Shown here: one piece after another, positions 14,084-23,240 of the stretch
How positions within the stretch are numbered: position 1 is the first letter of the stretch
Layout of the letters: every line of letters starts with the position of its first letter
The notes under the pieces: model-generated
The model's input: the letters and a program-made list of their open reading frames with translations, nothing else
Database searches by the model: none
Told to the model about the DNA's origin: nothing
Position numbers and translations under genes: made by a program
Origin: Pseudomonas sp. PDM14
GTDB taxonomy: Bacteria > Pseudomonadota > Gammaproteobacteria > Pseudomonadales > Pseudomonadaceae
Assembly (NCBI RefSeq): GCF_014851905.1
Contig: NZ_JACVAQ010000002.1
Coordinates: 62,001-126,000, forward strand
Length of the DNA stretch: 64,000 bases
Direction: 5' to 3'

Positions 14084-16600
14084 TTACTCCTGGTCGGCCA
14101 GGCGGGAGCGGCCGCGGGCCTGTTGCTGTTGCTGGGCGGCGGCGAGCTGGCGTTGCACCTCGCGGCCGATGGCGGCGGCGTCCATGCCCGGGGCCGGGTG
14201 AATGTTGATGGTGATGTTGCCCGGCGCCTGAGCTGCTGCAGGCGCCGAGCCGCGTGCGCTGATGGGTGGGCGTTTGTCGAAGGTGAAGGCGTTGCTGGCG
14301 GTGAGCATGCCGGCGCCGGCGTTGGTGAGGCGCTTGGCGGTGCTGGCCACCTGGCGCAGCACATCGTTCTCGCCGCCAGCCAGGCCCTGGGTGAGGCCGG
14401 CCATGGTGAAGCCGCCGAGGGTGGCGAACACGCGCGAGGGGCTGTGAATGCCGAGCTTCTCTTTGAACCAGTTGACGGTTTGGTCCGCAGCGCCGGTGAT
14501 GGCGGTTTTGACCTGGGCCAGCCCGCTGGTGATGCCGTTGACCATGCCCTGCATGAGCATGCTGCCGAACTCGGTGAATTTGCCGGGCAGCTCGAAGCCG
14601 AAGTAGTTCATCACCGCAGCGAAGGCGCGGTAGAACAGGCCGATGGGGCTGAAGTTGGTGATGAGCTGCAGGATGCCCAGGAGCCCACCGTCGAAGCCGG
14701 CCTTGATCTCTGCCCACAGGCCGAGGAAGTAGGCTTTGATCGGGTCCCAATTTTTGTAGATGAGGTAGGCGACGACGCCCAAGGCGGTAACCGCTGCGAC
14801 CACTGCCAGGATCGGCCAGAGGGTGGCCGACGTGGCGATGCCGAGTAGGGTGAGGGCGTAGCGCACCATGGCGAACGGGCCGAGCATGCCGGCGAGCATG
14901 ACGGCCAGGCTGCCGCCTACGGTGAGCAGCAGTGCGAGGCCTGCAGCTGTTTTGAAGATGATTGAGGTGAGGCCAGGGTTGGCACGTACCCATTCCTTGA
15001 TGCCGTTGGCCACGCCGCCGAGGCCGTTGATGATTTCCTTGAGCTCCGGCGCGATGGTGGCGCCGATTTCGGACATGGCATTTGTCCAGCTGCCCTGGGC
15101 GGCCTCGATCGTGTTAGTGAGGGTGCCGAGCTGCTCGTTGACGCGCTTGCGTAGGTCGGCCTGGGCCTGCATTTTCTCGGCGACTTCGCGATAGCCGTCG
15201 ATGCCTTTGTTCATCATGGTGTTGAGGACCTGTTGGGTTTCGGCGTCGTCGCCGAACAGGTCTTTCATCACGGACAGGCGGGTGGAGGTGTTGAGGTCTT
15301 TCAGCTTGGAGAGCTGGGCGTACATGTTCTCCAGGCCGCCGAACTCGCCTTTGCCGTCGGTGAATTCCAGGGAGATTTTGTGGCCTTGGAGCGCGAGGAT
15401 CTTGTTGACCTCCTTGACGCCGTCGGAATCCATGATGCCCTGGAACACCTTGCGGAAGGCGTTGCCGGCGGACTCTCCGGCCATGCCGGTCTGGTCCATC
15501 ATCACCAGCAGCGGGGCGAAGGTGTTGGCCGCCTCCAGGCCTGACTGCTTGATGATGTCCATCACGGGGCTGATCTTGCTGAAGCCCTTGAGCATGTTGT
15601 TGTCGTCGACGCCCAAGTAGAAGGCCCGTTGGATGGTGTCCATCAGACCCATCATGTCCTTTTCGCTGGTGCGCGTTGCATCCTGCATCTTGGCTGCGAA
15701 TTCGGCGGCTTCCGCCACCGGCTTTTGCAGCTGCACGCCGAGGTATGCCGCTGCCTCGCCAGTACCGCCCAGGATCGACTGCGCGCTGATGCCCTGGCGG
15801 CGCAGCATGGTCATCATGTCCTGGAAGTCGGCGGTGGTCCCCGGCAGGCGGTCGCCCAGGCTGTTTGCCAGCTCGGTGATGCGCTGGAAGTCGGCGGCGA
15901 CCTGGCCGTTTTTGTCCATCATCGCCACCTTCAGCTGGGTGGCGGCGTTCTCGGCCGGGGCGAAGGCGTTGACAATGCCCTGCAGGGGCCTGGCCAGCGC
16001 GTAGCCGGAGGCAAGCCCTGCTGCGCCGCCGGTAGCCATGCTGCCGGCGAGGCCTTGCGCGCGATCAAACTCACTACGCGCCCGGGCAAGCTGCCGCGTT
16101 TGCGCGGTGATGCGCTCCAGGCGTTTGCCCTGTTCTCTGATGGTCTGGTTGGTGAGGGCGATCTTGCTGCGCAGCTCGCGCTCGCCGGCGACGAGGTTGC
16201 GGGTACTGATGCCGGCAGCGTTGAGTTTGGTGCGCAGGCCCTGCAGCTGGGTTTGCTGCTCGCTGTGGGTGCGCTTGAGGTTGGTGGCCTCACGGATGGC
16301 GGCCTTCAGGTCGCGCGTCATCTGGCGCGTCGGGACGCCGGTGGCGGCCATGTCGCGGCCGAGCTGGGTGACCCTTGCGCGTGCGGCTTCGAGGGCCTGC
16401 TCGGTTTGCGCGGCTGCCGTGCGCTGGGTGCGCCAGGCGCCGACATCCTTCTGCTGGGTGTTGAGTTCCCTGAGGCGGTCGCGGGCTTCCTTGAGGCCCC
16501 GGGCAGCGCCGACGCTGTTGCCCTGGATCTTGCGGAGCGGGCCGGTGACCTTCTCCAGCATGGAGAGGACTACCTGTAGTTGCAGTTTGTCAGCTGCCAT
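14084..16600 (-). CDS. T: Phage tail tape measure protein gpT
   Basis: At 838 residues this is the largest tail gene. The N-terminal third is coiled coil (LREL-TQQKD ... QTEQALEAARARVTQLGRDM); a tape-measure core follows, then hydrophobic segments near residues 530-620 and an Ala/Gln-rich C-terminus. The protein sets tail length and enters the host envelope during DNA injection. Its ATG overlaps the end of the E' frame, exactly as in P2. P2 T is of similar length (815 residues). Confidence 0.92.
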   Translation of the reverse strand: MAADKLQLQVVLSMLEKVTGPLRKIQGNSVGAARGLKEARDRLRELNTQQKDVGAWRTQRTAAAQTEQALEAARARVTQLGRDMAATGVPTRQMTRDLKAAIREATNLKRTHSEQQTQLQGLRTKLNAAGISTRNLVAGERELRSKIALTNQTIREQGKRLERITAQTRQLARARSEFDRAQGLAGSMATGGAAGLASGYALARPLQGIVNAFAPAENAATQLKVAMMDKNGQVAADFQRITELANSLGDRLPGTTADFQDMMTMLRRQGISAQSILGGTGEAAAYLGVQLQKPVAEAAEFAAKMQDATRTSEKDMMGLMDTIQRAFYLGVDDNNMLKGFSKISPVMDIIKQSGLEAANTFAPLLVMMDQTGMAGESAGNAFRKVFQGIMDSDGVKEVNKILALQGHKISLEFTDGKGEFGGLENMYAQLSKLKDLNTSTRLSVMKDLFGDDAETQQVLNTMMNKGIDGYREVAEKMQAQADLRKRVNEQLGTLTNTIEAAQGSWTNAMSEIGATIAPELKEIINGLGGVANGIKEWVRANPGLTSIIFKTAAGLALLLTVGGSLAVMLAGMLGPFAMVRYALTLLGIATSATLWPILAVVAAVTALGVVAYLIYKNWDPIKAYFLGLWAEIKAGFDGGLLGILQLITNFSPIGLFYRAFAAVMNYFGFELPGKFTEFGSMLMQGMVNGITSGLAQVKTAITGAADQTVNWFKEKLGIHSPSRVFATLGGFTMAGLTQGLAGGENDVLRQVASTAKRLTNAGAGMLTASNAFTFDKRPPISARGSAPAAAQAPGNITINIHPAPGMDAAAIGREVQRQLAAAQQQQQARGRSRLADQE

Positions 16601-16709
16601 CGACCTGGCTCCGTACCCGCGCCCGCTCGCGCCAGTCCATCAGTTCTTGCAGGCCCAGCCGATCCATGTCGGCCGGGGCCCAGTGAAACACCACGGCGAG
16701 GTCCGCCAT
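16590..16709 (-). CDS. E': GpE' tail assembly chaperone frame
   Basis: This short frame reads MADLAVVFHWAPADMDRLGL then a Trp-Arg-Glu-Arg tail (39 residues), the GpE family signature. In P2 it is translated as the C-terminal part of a fusion E+E' made by -1 frameshifting late in gene E. Here the frame is open from the slippery heptamer at 16766 through this ATG to the stop at 16590, so the fusion can be made. The product is a chaperone for the tape measure protein encoded next. Confidence 0.85.
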   Translation of the reverse strand: MADLAVVFHWAPADMDRLGLQELMDWRERARVRSQVDGS

Positions 16710-16717
16710 GGCGTCTT

Positions 16718-17161
16718 CTACGCGGTGAGGAATGCTTCCGCCTTCACCGACTTCCGCACCAAAAAAGCGGCCACCTTGCTGCCCAGCTCGACCATGTCTG
16801 CTGGGTCCAGGCGGCCGACTTCGTGGTCGGTCAGGCTGGGGGTGGTGATGCGCGGCAGGACCTTGCGCAAGGCGTTGACTTCAAGGTTGAGCAGGTCGAC
16901 CAGGGAGACACCACGCAGCTCGCCGGACATCGGTTTGCGCACGGTGACGTGGGTGACGGTGGTGTTGCCGCGCTGCAGGGGTTCGTCCAGCTCGACGATG
17001 GCCTCGTTGGGATTCTCGACCGGCGCTGGCTGGTAGGTGGCGGCAGTTGGAGCGACGACAGGCGCGGGTGTGGCTGCCGCGGTGCCGGTCGTGGCGGCGG
17101 GGCTGGCTTCGTGTGTGGCGTCCTGCTGCTGGTCGTGTGCGTTGTCGATGATGCTGCCCAT
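16718..17161 (-). CDS. E: Phage tail assembly protein gpE
   Basis: The 147-residue protein has the P2 gpE core in its second half (NTTVTHVTVRKPMSGELRGVSLVDLLNLEVNAL split as TVTHVTVRKPMSGELRG and LVDLLNLEVNALRKVLPRIT), then GSKVAAFLVRKS. The first 60 residues are Ala, Thr and Pro rich and longer than in P2. The slippery sequence lies 47-53 bases before its stop. It works with E' as a tail assembly chaperone. Confidence 0.88.
   Translation of the reverse strand: MGSIIDNAHDQQQDATHEASPAATTGTAAATPAPVVAPTAATYQPAPVENPNEAIVELDEPLQRGNTTVTHVTVRKPMSGELRGVSLVDLLNLEVNALRKVLPRITTPSLTDHEVGRLDPADMVELGSKVAAFLVRKSVKAEAFLTA
16760..16766 (-). other. Programmed -1 ribosomal frameshift site in E
   Basis: On the minus strand the bases read T TTT TTG in the E frame (GCT TTT TTG), the same kind of heptamer used by P2 E/E'. 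After a one-base backward slip the new frame stays open through the E' sequence to 16590. The predicted fusion therefore covers 16590-17161. Confidence 0.85.
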
Positions 17162-17225
17162 GGGAGGCTCCTATCTGGGGGGAGGGCCGGCCGGAGCCGG
17201 CGGTGTGAAACGGTGGTGCGCCGGG

Positions 17226-17741
17226 CTAGATGCCGAGTGCCTTGCGCTGGGCTTCGAGCATGTCAACGCCGTTGACCTTCTCGACGAAGTTGAGGAGGTC
17301 GATTTCGATGATTTCTTCGCCGTCGATCACCAGCTTGAAGTAGCTGCAGGTGGTGGTGATGGTGTGCTCGGTGTCTTCACCCGGGGCTGACTCGCCCATG
17401 TCGATGGTTTCGTGGCGGCCGCGGAAGACCATTTCGACGGCGGTGGTGACGCCGGTGTCATCCTGCTGGTAGGCGCCGGCGAAGCGCAGCATCACGCCAT
17501 CCGCTTTCACCGCGCCCCATTGGCGCAGGGCGATCAGATCCAGGCCGCCAAGGGTCCACTCGAACTGGATGCCGTCGTCGCTGATGCCGAGGTCGACCTT
17601 GACCGGGCCGTTCATGCCGCCGCCGCGGTAGCCTTCCATCTTGCGGGCCAGGGGCGGTGGCGTGCAGGACTTGGCGACGCCGAGGTAGCTATTGCCCTCG
17701 TTGAAGAGGTTCATGTTTTTCAGTTTGCGAGGCATGGCCAT
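17226..17741 (-). CDS. FII: Phage major tail tube protein FII
   Basis: The 171-residue protein matches P2 FII: start MAMPRKLKNMNLFNEGNSYLG, central EFTWTLGG-type strand (FEWTLGGLDLIAL) and the C-terminal IIEIDLLNFVEKVNGVDM. It polymerises into the inner tube of the contractile tail. It lies directly downstream of the sheath gene, as in P2. Confidence 0.93.
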   Translation of the reverse strand: MAMPRKLKNMNLFNEGNSYLGVAKSCTPPPLARKMEGYRGGGMNGPVKVDLGISDDGIQFEWTLGGLDLIALRQWGAVKADGVMLRFAGAYQQDDTGVTTAVEMVFRGRHETIDMGESAPGEDTEHTITTTCSYFKLVIDGEEIIEIDLLNFVEKVNGVDMLEAQRKALGI

Positions 17742-17788
17742 GGCGGCGCTCTCCTACGACGCGGCCGGGGCCGCGCGGACAATTGGGG

Positions 17789-18976
17789 TCAGGCGTTGAC
17801 CTGGGCGGCGAAGTTCATCAGGTAGCGGTCGGTGATGCGCTGGCGGAAGGTGAGGTCTTCCAGCGGCGGCACGGGTGTGTAGTCGTAGTCGATGAACAGC
17901 TTGCCGGCCTTGAGGGTGGTGGCGTCGTTGGCGGTTTCGTCGTACCAGCACTCGCCGTCGATGATGTAGCCGGCCGACTTGAGCTCGCGGAACTTGGCGT
18001 TGATGCCGTTGATGATGTCTTTCACCAGGGACGGGTGCAGAGGCTTGTCTACGGCCCAGAAGTGGGCCTCGGCCATGGTGTCGGCCAGCACCTGGGCGGT
18101 GCGGGTGTAGTTCTCGAAGGCGAAGAGCGGGTCTTCACTGCAGGTGCGCGAGCCCCAGAAGCGGTAGCCGGCCTCGTTGATGAGGGTGGTGACCTCATTG
18201 CCGTTGAGGTAGTTGGAGTCGGTGGCCGGGTTCTGCAGGTCAAACCACACGTCCGCGCTGATGCCGGTGACGCCGTTGACGGCGACGTTGGAGAGGGTCT
18301 TGTGCCAGCCGATTTCTTTGTCGAGCTTGGCGCGCAGGCCGAGGGCGATGGCCACGGCGGGGGCGACGACGGTGGCGCTGGTGGCGGTATCCCACTTCTG
18401 GAAGTTGGGCCAGATGACCATGACTTCACGGGCGCCGAAGCCTTCGCGGTAGGCGACGGCCTCTTCCTTGGTTTTGCAGCCGTGGGCGCTGACGTAGGCG
18501 AAGGCGCGCAGGTCCTGGGCGATCGATACCAGGGCAGTGGCCACCGGCAGGCTGTCCAGCCCCGGTACACCGAGGATGCGCGGCACCATGCCGAGCTGGC
18601 CCTTTGCGGCGAGTAGGGCCTTCATGCCGGTGTACTTGCCGTCTGCGGTGGTGGTGCCGATCAGCTTGGAGACGAGGTCTGCCTCTTTGGCCGCTGCATC
18701 GGCGCCGACGCCATCCGCCACGCGAACCACGATGACGAAGGGCTTGGTCTGGTCTGCGATGGCTTGCAGGCTGGCGCGCAGCGTGCCGAGCAGGCCGGCC
18801 TTGCCGATGGCGGTTTGCACGTTGGTGATGAGCACCGGGGTGTCGAGAGGGAAGGTGGCAGCATCGGCATCGGAGGCAGTGGCAACCAGGCCGATGACGG
18901 CGGTGGATACGGTGCGAATAGGGCGGGTGCCTTCGCTGATTTCGATGACGCGGACGCCGTGTAGATAGTCGGCCAT
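17789..18976 (-). CDS. FI: Phage tail sheath protein FI
   Basis: The 395-residue product begins MADYLHGVRVIEISEGTRPI, a sheath signature, and keeps ILGVPGLD, the DLRAFAYVSAH region and the C-terminal GWYDETAN-type and RYLMNFA motifs of P2 FI. The start at 18974-18976 is chosen from this conserved N-terminus; a longer reading frame continues upstream but is not conserved. It is the first gene of the FI-FII-E-T-U-D operon and follows a TGT-N13-ACA element. Confidence 0.93.
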   Translation of the reverse strand: MADYLHGVRVIEISEGTRPIRTVSTAVIGLVATASDADAATFPLDTPVLITNVQTAIGKAGLLGTLRASLQAIADQTKPFVIVVRVADGVGADAAAKEADLVSKLIGTTTADGKYTGMKALLAAKGQLGMVPRILGVPGLDSLPVATALVSIAQDLRAFAYVSAHGCKTKEEAVAYREGFGAREVMVIWPNFQKWDTATSATVVAPAVAIALGLRAKLDKEIGWHKTLSNVAVNGVTGISADVWFDLQNPATDSNYLNGNEVTTLINEAGYRFWGSRTCSEDPLFAFENYTRTAQVLADTMAEAHFWAVDKPLHPSLVKDIINGINAKFRELKSAGYIIDGECWYDETANDATTLKAGKLFIDYDYTPVPPLEDLTFRQRITDRYLMNFAAQVNA

Positions 18977-19050
18977 GGGTGTGCCTGCGCGAATGTGGAT
19001 GACAGTGCACAGGCTGCCGCGCGCGCGCCGACGGGGCGAGCGGTGGACGG

Positions 19051-19069
19051 TGTAGCGGCAGGCGCTACA
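19051..19069. promoter_or_regulatory. Candidate Ogr-type activator site upstream of FI operon
   Basis: TGTAGCGGCAGGCGCTACA is a near-perfect palindrome (TGTAGCG-N5-CGCTACA). Its centre is 84 bp upstream of the FI start. P2 late promoters carry a TGT...ACA dyad near -55. The same dyad occurs before the V operon and between O and P. Confidence 0.6.
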
Positions 19070-19127
19070 GGGCGCGGGCAAAAAAATGCCCCGCTCACGC
19101 GAGGCAAATCCCTCCCCAGGGAACCGG

Positions 19128-19700
19128 TCAGGTGGTGGCGTTGCCCACGCCGGAGACAGCGGCCTCGATCGAGGCGATGGCTTCGGCGGCGATGTCGCGG
19201 GCGGCTTCGGCGTTGCCCAGGGCCATCTGGGTGCGTACCAGCTCCTTGGCCTGCAGGCGGGTTTCGCGCAGCAGGTAGAGGGCCTCGGTGTAGGCGGCAG
19301 CCTCGGCCAGGATGCTGGCCGCTGCCTGCTGCGGCGTGCGGCCGTTGATGGCCCAGGCAGCGACGGTGCGCGGCACCTCGCCCTGGTAGCCGGCTGCGGC
19401 GAAGCCTTCGGCCTCGATGCGGGCGCGGTCGTATTCCACGGCGCGCAGTGGGTCGCCGGCGACGAGGGAGCGGGCTGCGTCGGCGGCTGCGTCGATGGCG
19501 GCGCAGAGCGTGGCTGCACTGGTTACGGGATCTACCAGCACAGGCAGCCCCTCGGGGTTGTGGCTGAGTACTTTGCCGGGTGCCGGGTTGGCGAAGACGG
19601 TGTTGTAGACCTCTTGCGAAATTTCTACCGCGTCCGCCGGTATGGCAGCGCCATGGATGGCGTGGCTGTAGATGCCACCGGTTTGTCTTGAATAGAGCAT
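19128..19700 (-). CDS. G: Tail fibre assembly-type protein gpG
   Basis: The 190-residue protein begins MLYSRQTGGIYSHAIHGAAIPADAVEISQE, the usual start of P2 G and other tail fibre chaperones (YS--TGGFY). The middle VLSHNPEGLPVLVDP is also typical; the C-terminal half is an Ala-rich helical region. It assists folding of the fibre encoded just upstream. It ends the J-I-H-G operon. Confidence 0.78.
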   Translation of the reverse strand: MLYSRQTGGIYSHAIHGAAIPADAVEISQEVYNTVFANPAPGKVLSHNPEGLPVLVDPVTSAATLCAAIDAAADAARSLVAGDPLRAVEYDRARIEAEGFAAAGYQGEVPRTVAAWAINGRTPQQAAASILAEAAAYTEALYLLRETRLQAKELVRTQMALGNAEAARDIAAEAIASIEAAVSGVGNATT

Positions 19701-19710
19701 TGCTGCCTCC

Positions 19711-21087
19711 TTAACGGCCTAGGGCGATGTAACGCATGACGGCGCTGTTGCTGCTGGCAGCTGCGACCAGGGTGAAGCCCGCGTTCGTTGATGTGGTGGT
19801 GGAGGTGTACTGCCCCGAAGACACGCCTGTGGAGACGTGCTGGTTGATGACCATGTGCAGGTGCAGGACCTCCGTGGGGAACGTCAGGGGGTAGGTGACC
19901 GTGCCGTTGGAGTTGTTGCCCCACTGCAGGATGAGCGCGCCCAGCCACGACGGAAACGCGATGTAGCCGTTGGCAGCGAGGCTGATGGCGAAGCCGGCCC
20001 GGAGCTTTTTGGGGGTAACGGCTACGTCATCCAGGGCGCCGGCGTTTACCTCTGCCTGAGTGCCTACGCGCAGCACACCGCGCAGCAGCTCGGTGGCGTT
20101 GGCGGCCAGCGAGCGTATGGCCTGGAACACCCGCAGGGCAGTCATGCGGCGGACGTTGTTGGTGCCGTTCTCTGCGTCTGCCTGAGTGGCGGTGAGGGCG
20201 GCCGTCAGCTCGAAAGTGAGCGCAGTGGTACCCAGGACGATGGGGCCGTTGGTGGTGAGCTCCCATACGGTGTCTGCCAGGGCGGTGCCGGCCTCGATTG
20301 TGACCAGCATGCCGGGAGTTACCTCAGCTGAGGCGTCTGCGTCCTGGGCTCGGGACCAGGCACCGGCGGCTGCGGTGTACAGGCCCCGGTCCGCGCCGGT
20401 GGTTTGGTCCTTGGCCAGCACTCTGTCACCCGCGGTAAGTGGCACCGCCCAGTCGCCGCCGGCCTGCACGGCGAGGCCGCTGAGGTTGATGTTGGCGGTG
20501 GTGGTGTAGAGCACACTTTGCTTGCTGTCGCGGCTGTTCATCTCGGCGGCGATGAGCGCGTTCACCTCCGGCACGGTGGTGTATTGCGGGTGCGGGTCTG
20601 CTGCTGCCAGGTGGCCGACCATGATGGCGTCCGCATAGGCGCGGGTGGCCAGGACCACGGATGGGTCGATCTTCAGCTGCACGGCGGCGGTGCTGGAGAC
20701 GATGAGCACCATGCGCATGACCTGGGTTTTGCCGGAGCCCTCGGCCACCACGGGCTTGTAACTGGGCGGGCAGTTGGCCACAGCGATGAGCGCGCCGGTG
20801 GCGTCGTACAGGCCCATTTCGCGCAACCAATAGCCGCCTTCTGCCTCGGGGATGACCAGCTCGGCAATGATCTGGCTGGCGTTGAGCGGGTCGATGATCA
20901 GGCTGTTGAGGTCTGCCCGGTAGGTTTCGCGCACCAAGGCGGTTTGTGTGCCGATGGGGATGGGCAGCTCGCCGTTGCCGTCGCCCACGCCCATGCGGCT
21001 GATCTGCAGGGGAGTGCCGAGCGCGGTGGCGTTGGCGAGCTTGGCCTCGCCGATTGCGGTAAGGAGGGCGAAGTAGGTCTGGCTCAT
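19711..21087 (-). CDS. H: Phage tail fibre protein gpH
   Basis: The 458-residue protein has the conserved P2 H N-terminal adsorption domain (YFALLTAIGEAKLANA...LVIPEAEGGYWLREMGLYDATGALIAVANCPPSYKP), then repeats and a variable C-terminus (from about residue 200) that would bind the host surface. It is shorter than P2 H (669 residues), with a C-terminus starting NGYIAFPSWLGALILQWG. This resembles tip domains of other phage fibres. The stop is followed at 10 bp by the G gene. Confidence 0.88.
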   Translation of the reverse strand: MSQTYFALLTAIGEAKLANATALGTPLQISRMGVGDGNGELPIPIGTQTALVRETYRADLNSLIIDPLNASQIIAELVIPEAEGGYWLREMGLYDATGALIAVANCPPSYKPVVAEGSGKTQVMRMVLIVSSTAAVQLKIDPSVVLATRAYADAIMVGHLAAADPHPQYTTVPEVNALIAAEMNSRDSKQSVLYTTTANINLSGLAVQAGGDWAVPLTAGDRVLAKDQTTGADRGLYTAAAGAWSRAQDADASAEVTPGMLVTIEAGTALADTVWELTTNGPIVLGTTALTFELTAALTATQADAENGTNNVRRMTALRVFQAIRSLAANATELLRGVLRVGTQAEVNAGALDDVAVTPKKLRAGFAISLAANGYIAFPSWLGALILQWGNNSNGTVTYPLTFPTEVLHLHMVINQHVSTGVSSGQYTSTTTSTNAGFTLVAAASSNSAVMRYIALGR

Positions 21088-21701
21088 GGGTAGACGCTCG
21101 TGGTTTCGATGATGTGGGCCGCGCCGCCGAACAGCAGGGCGGGCGCGCCGACCTCGATGGGGCCGGGTTCGTAGGGGTAGACGGTGATGGTTTCGCCACT
21201 CATGGCGGCGGCGCCGATGTAGGTGGTGCCGCGGACCTCCAGGCCGATGGCCAGGCCGACCAGGTGACGGGTGAGGGGCTTGGCGTCATCGATGAGCCAG
21301 GTGAGCTCCTGGTACATGGCCTCGGTGATGCCGGTGTCGAGCACGCCGACCAGCAGGCGGAAGGTGCCGGGCTCGCCCAGGGGCGTTTCTTGCCACCATT
21401 CGCGCACTTCGATGAGGTAACCGAGTGGCTCGACCACGCGGCGCAGGGCGCCGATGGTGCCCTTGTGGGCATGGATGAAGTAGGCGGCGCGGATGGCGGC
21501 GCGCTTGGCGCTTTCGGGCCAGGCCTGGGACCAGCGGTCCACCGAGAACGCCCAGGCCAGATACGGCAGCAAGGCGACGGGGCAGGTGTCCGGGTTCCAC
21601 AGGTCGCGCAGCGGTAACGGCACGCGGTCGAGCTGGGCCAGGGCTTGCGCGGCCAGGCGCTCCAGCTGGGTGTTATTGGAGGGCAGCAGGCGCGCGGCCA
21701 T
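21084..21701 (-). CDS. I: Baseplate/tail protein gpI
   Basis: The 205-residue protein has the P2 I pattern: LLPSNNTQLERLAAQALAQLD, NPDTCPVALLPYLAWAFSVDRWS and KRAAIRAAYFIHAHKGTIGALRR. It forms part of the baseplate that contacts the fibres. It overlaps H and J by a few bases, showing tight co-translation. Confidence 0.92.
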   Translation of the reverse strand: MAARLLPSNNTQLERLAAQALAQLDRVPLPLRDLWNPDTCPVALLPYLAWAFSVDRWSQAWPESAKRAAIRAAYFIHAHKGTIGALRRVVEPLGYLIEVREWWQETPLGEPGTFRLLVGVLDTGITEAMYQELTWLIDDAKPLTRHLVGLAIGLEVRGTTYIGAAAMSGETITVYPYEPGPIEVGAPALLFGGAAHIIETTSVYP

Positions 21702-22609
21702 TACTCGGCCACCGACACGGTGAAGGCGGTGCAGTACGGGGCCTGCTGCTGGGTGGCGACGATATCGACCCAGCCGGTTAGGACCACGCGCTTGACGCCC
21801 TCGATGTGCAGGGCGGCATCCAGCGCGGAGCGGTTGACCTCCATGCCCAGGCGGCGGCGCTTGGTGACCAGCGCAGCAAGGCGCGCCTCGGCGGCTGCGC
21901 GGATGGGTTCGGCCTCCGGCCCGGCGCTTGCCAGGTGGAGCACGGCGGTGACGGTGTAAGGCAGCACGGTGGCGCTTTGCACCGTGAGGCGGTCCGCCAC
22001 GGGGCGGCGGTCGTCGTCGCTGAGGTAGGCGGCGACGATGGCGAGCAGCTCGGGGCTGGCGGTGCCGTCGCCCAGGGCGCTTTGCACGGTGACAACAGCC
22101 ACGGCCGGCGATGGGCTGGCGGCGGAGGCGTCCGCCACGCGGCCGTCTGCACTGCGAGCGTGGAAGATGTAGGCGTTGCGCGGGCCTGCAACAGACAGGC
22201 CCTCCATGGCCATTTGCGCACGCTCGCGCAGGCCATCGTCACCCTCCATGACCGCCGCCACGGGCGGCACTGCGGCGGGATCTGCCGGGGTGATGACCAA
22301 GCGGGCGACGTTAAAGCGCGCCGCGATCTGCTCCAGGTCGGCGCGGCGGGCGAAGGCGAGCATGGTGGCTAGCGCGCCTTCGTTGACGCGCTGGCGCAGC
22401 AGCATTTCGCGGTAGGCGTTCTCTTCCAACAGCTTGGTGAGCGGCTCCGACTCCAAGGCGAGGCGCGCGGCCATGGCTGGGCGTTCGTCTGCCGGGTACA
22501 GGGCCAGCAGCTCGGCCTTGCGCGCGGCGAGGATGGCCTCGTAGTCGATGGTTTCGACCACGGCGGGCGGCGGCAGCAGGGACAGGTCAATCGGGGTGAA
22601 GTCGCTCAT
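21701..22609 (-). CDS. J: Baseplate assembly protein gpJ
   Basis: The 302-residue product begins MSDFTPIDLSLLPPPAVVETIDYEAILAARKAEL and contains NAYREMLLRQRVNEGA and GPRNAYIFHARSADGRVADA, all typical of P2 J wedge protein (Gp47/JayE fold). It is positioned between W and I as in P2. Confidence 0.93.
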   Translation of the reverse strand: MSDFTPIDLSLLPPPAVVETIDYEAILAARKAELLALYPADERPAMAARLALESEPLTKLLEENAYREMLLRQRVNEGALATMLAFARRADLEQIAARFNVARLVITPADPAAVPPVAAVMEGDDGLRERAQMAMEGLSVAGPRNAYIFHARSADGRVADASAASPSPAVAVVTVQSALGDGTASPELLAIVAAYLSDDDRRPVADRLTVQSATVLPYTVTAVLHLASAGPEAEPIRAAAEARLAALVTKRRRLGMEVNRSALDAALHIEGVKRVVLTGWVDIVATQQQAPYCTAFTVSVAE

Positions 22610-22950
22610 GCTGCGGCGCCCATGCTGAGGGGAATGCGCAGGCTCTGCTGCTCGTTGGTGTCGACGATGGAGAAGTCGAGGGCCAGCTCGAACTGCCCGG
22701 CCAGGGTGGCGCTGGCGAGCTGGATGCGGCCGACGCGAATACGCGGCTCCCAGCGCAGCAGGGCCATGGCGATGGCGGCGTAGCAGAGCAGGCGGGTGGT
22801 CTGGTTGCCGGGCTGGTCGAGCAGGTCTACCAGTTGGCTGCCGTACTCACGACGCATGAGACGGGTGCCGATGCGGGTGGTGAGGATGTCGCCCACGGAC
22901 TGGCTGATGTGGGCCAGGGTGGTGATGGTGCCGCCGGTGTGCCGATTCAT
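22606..22950 (-). CDS. W: Baseplate wedge protein gpW (gp25-like)
   Basis: The 114-residue protein carries the gp25/W lysozyme-like wedge pattern: HISQSVGDILTTRIGTRLMRREYGSQL and AIAMALLRWEPRIRVGRIQL. It joins sheath and baseplate. Its stop overlaps the J start. Confidence 0.93.
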   Translation of the reverse strand: MNRHTGGTITTLAHISQSVGDILTTRIGTRLMRREYGSQLVDLLDQPGNQTTRLLCYAAIAMALLRWEPRIRVGRIQLASATLAGQFELALDFSIVDTNEQQSLRIPLSMGAAA

Positions 22951-22952
22951 GC

Positions 22953-23240
22953 TCAGCCTCCGGCGAATACGTTGGGGCTGCCGGCGGCAACCGTGGAACC
23001 GCAGGCGACGGCGTCACCCACGCGGCCGAGCGGTTTGCCGTTGACGCGTACGGTGCCGCTGCCCTGGGCCAGGGTGCTGGCGTGGCAGGAATTGGGGTCG
23101 CAATGGCTGGGCCAGGCGTCGCCCTGGCGATGGGCCGGGATGCCGTTGATGAGCACGTTGGGGCTGCCGCTGCTGGACGCGCGCGGAGGGAAGCCGCCGT
23201 GCCCGGTGCAGGCGTCGCCCTGGCGAGTTACGGCCGGCAT
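22953..23240 (-). CDS. PAAR-domain spike-tip protein
   Basis: The 95-residue protein has the PAAR motifs GDACTGHGGFPPR, GSPNVLINGIPAHRQGDAW and a second SPNVFAGG. PAAR proteins form the metal-stabilised conical tip that sharpens the VgrG/gpV spike. The ATG overlaps the stop of V (TGATG), consistent with joint assembly. P2 itself has no separate PAAR gene here, though many Pseudomonas P2-like phages do. Confidence 0.85.
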   Translation of the reverse strand: MPAVTRQGDACTGHGGFPPRASSSGSPNVLINGIPAHRQGDAWPSHCDPNSCHASTLAQGSGTVRVNGKPLGRVGDAVACGSTVAAGSPNVFAGG

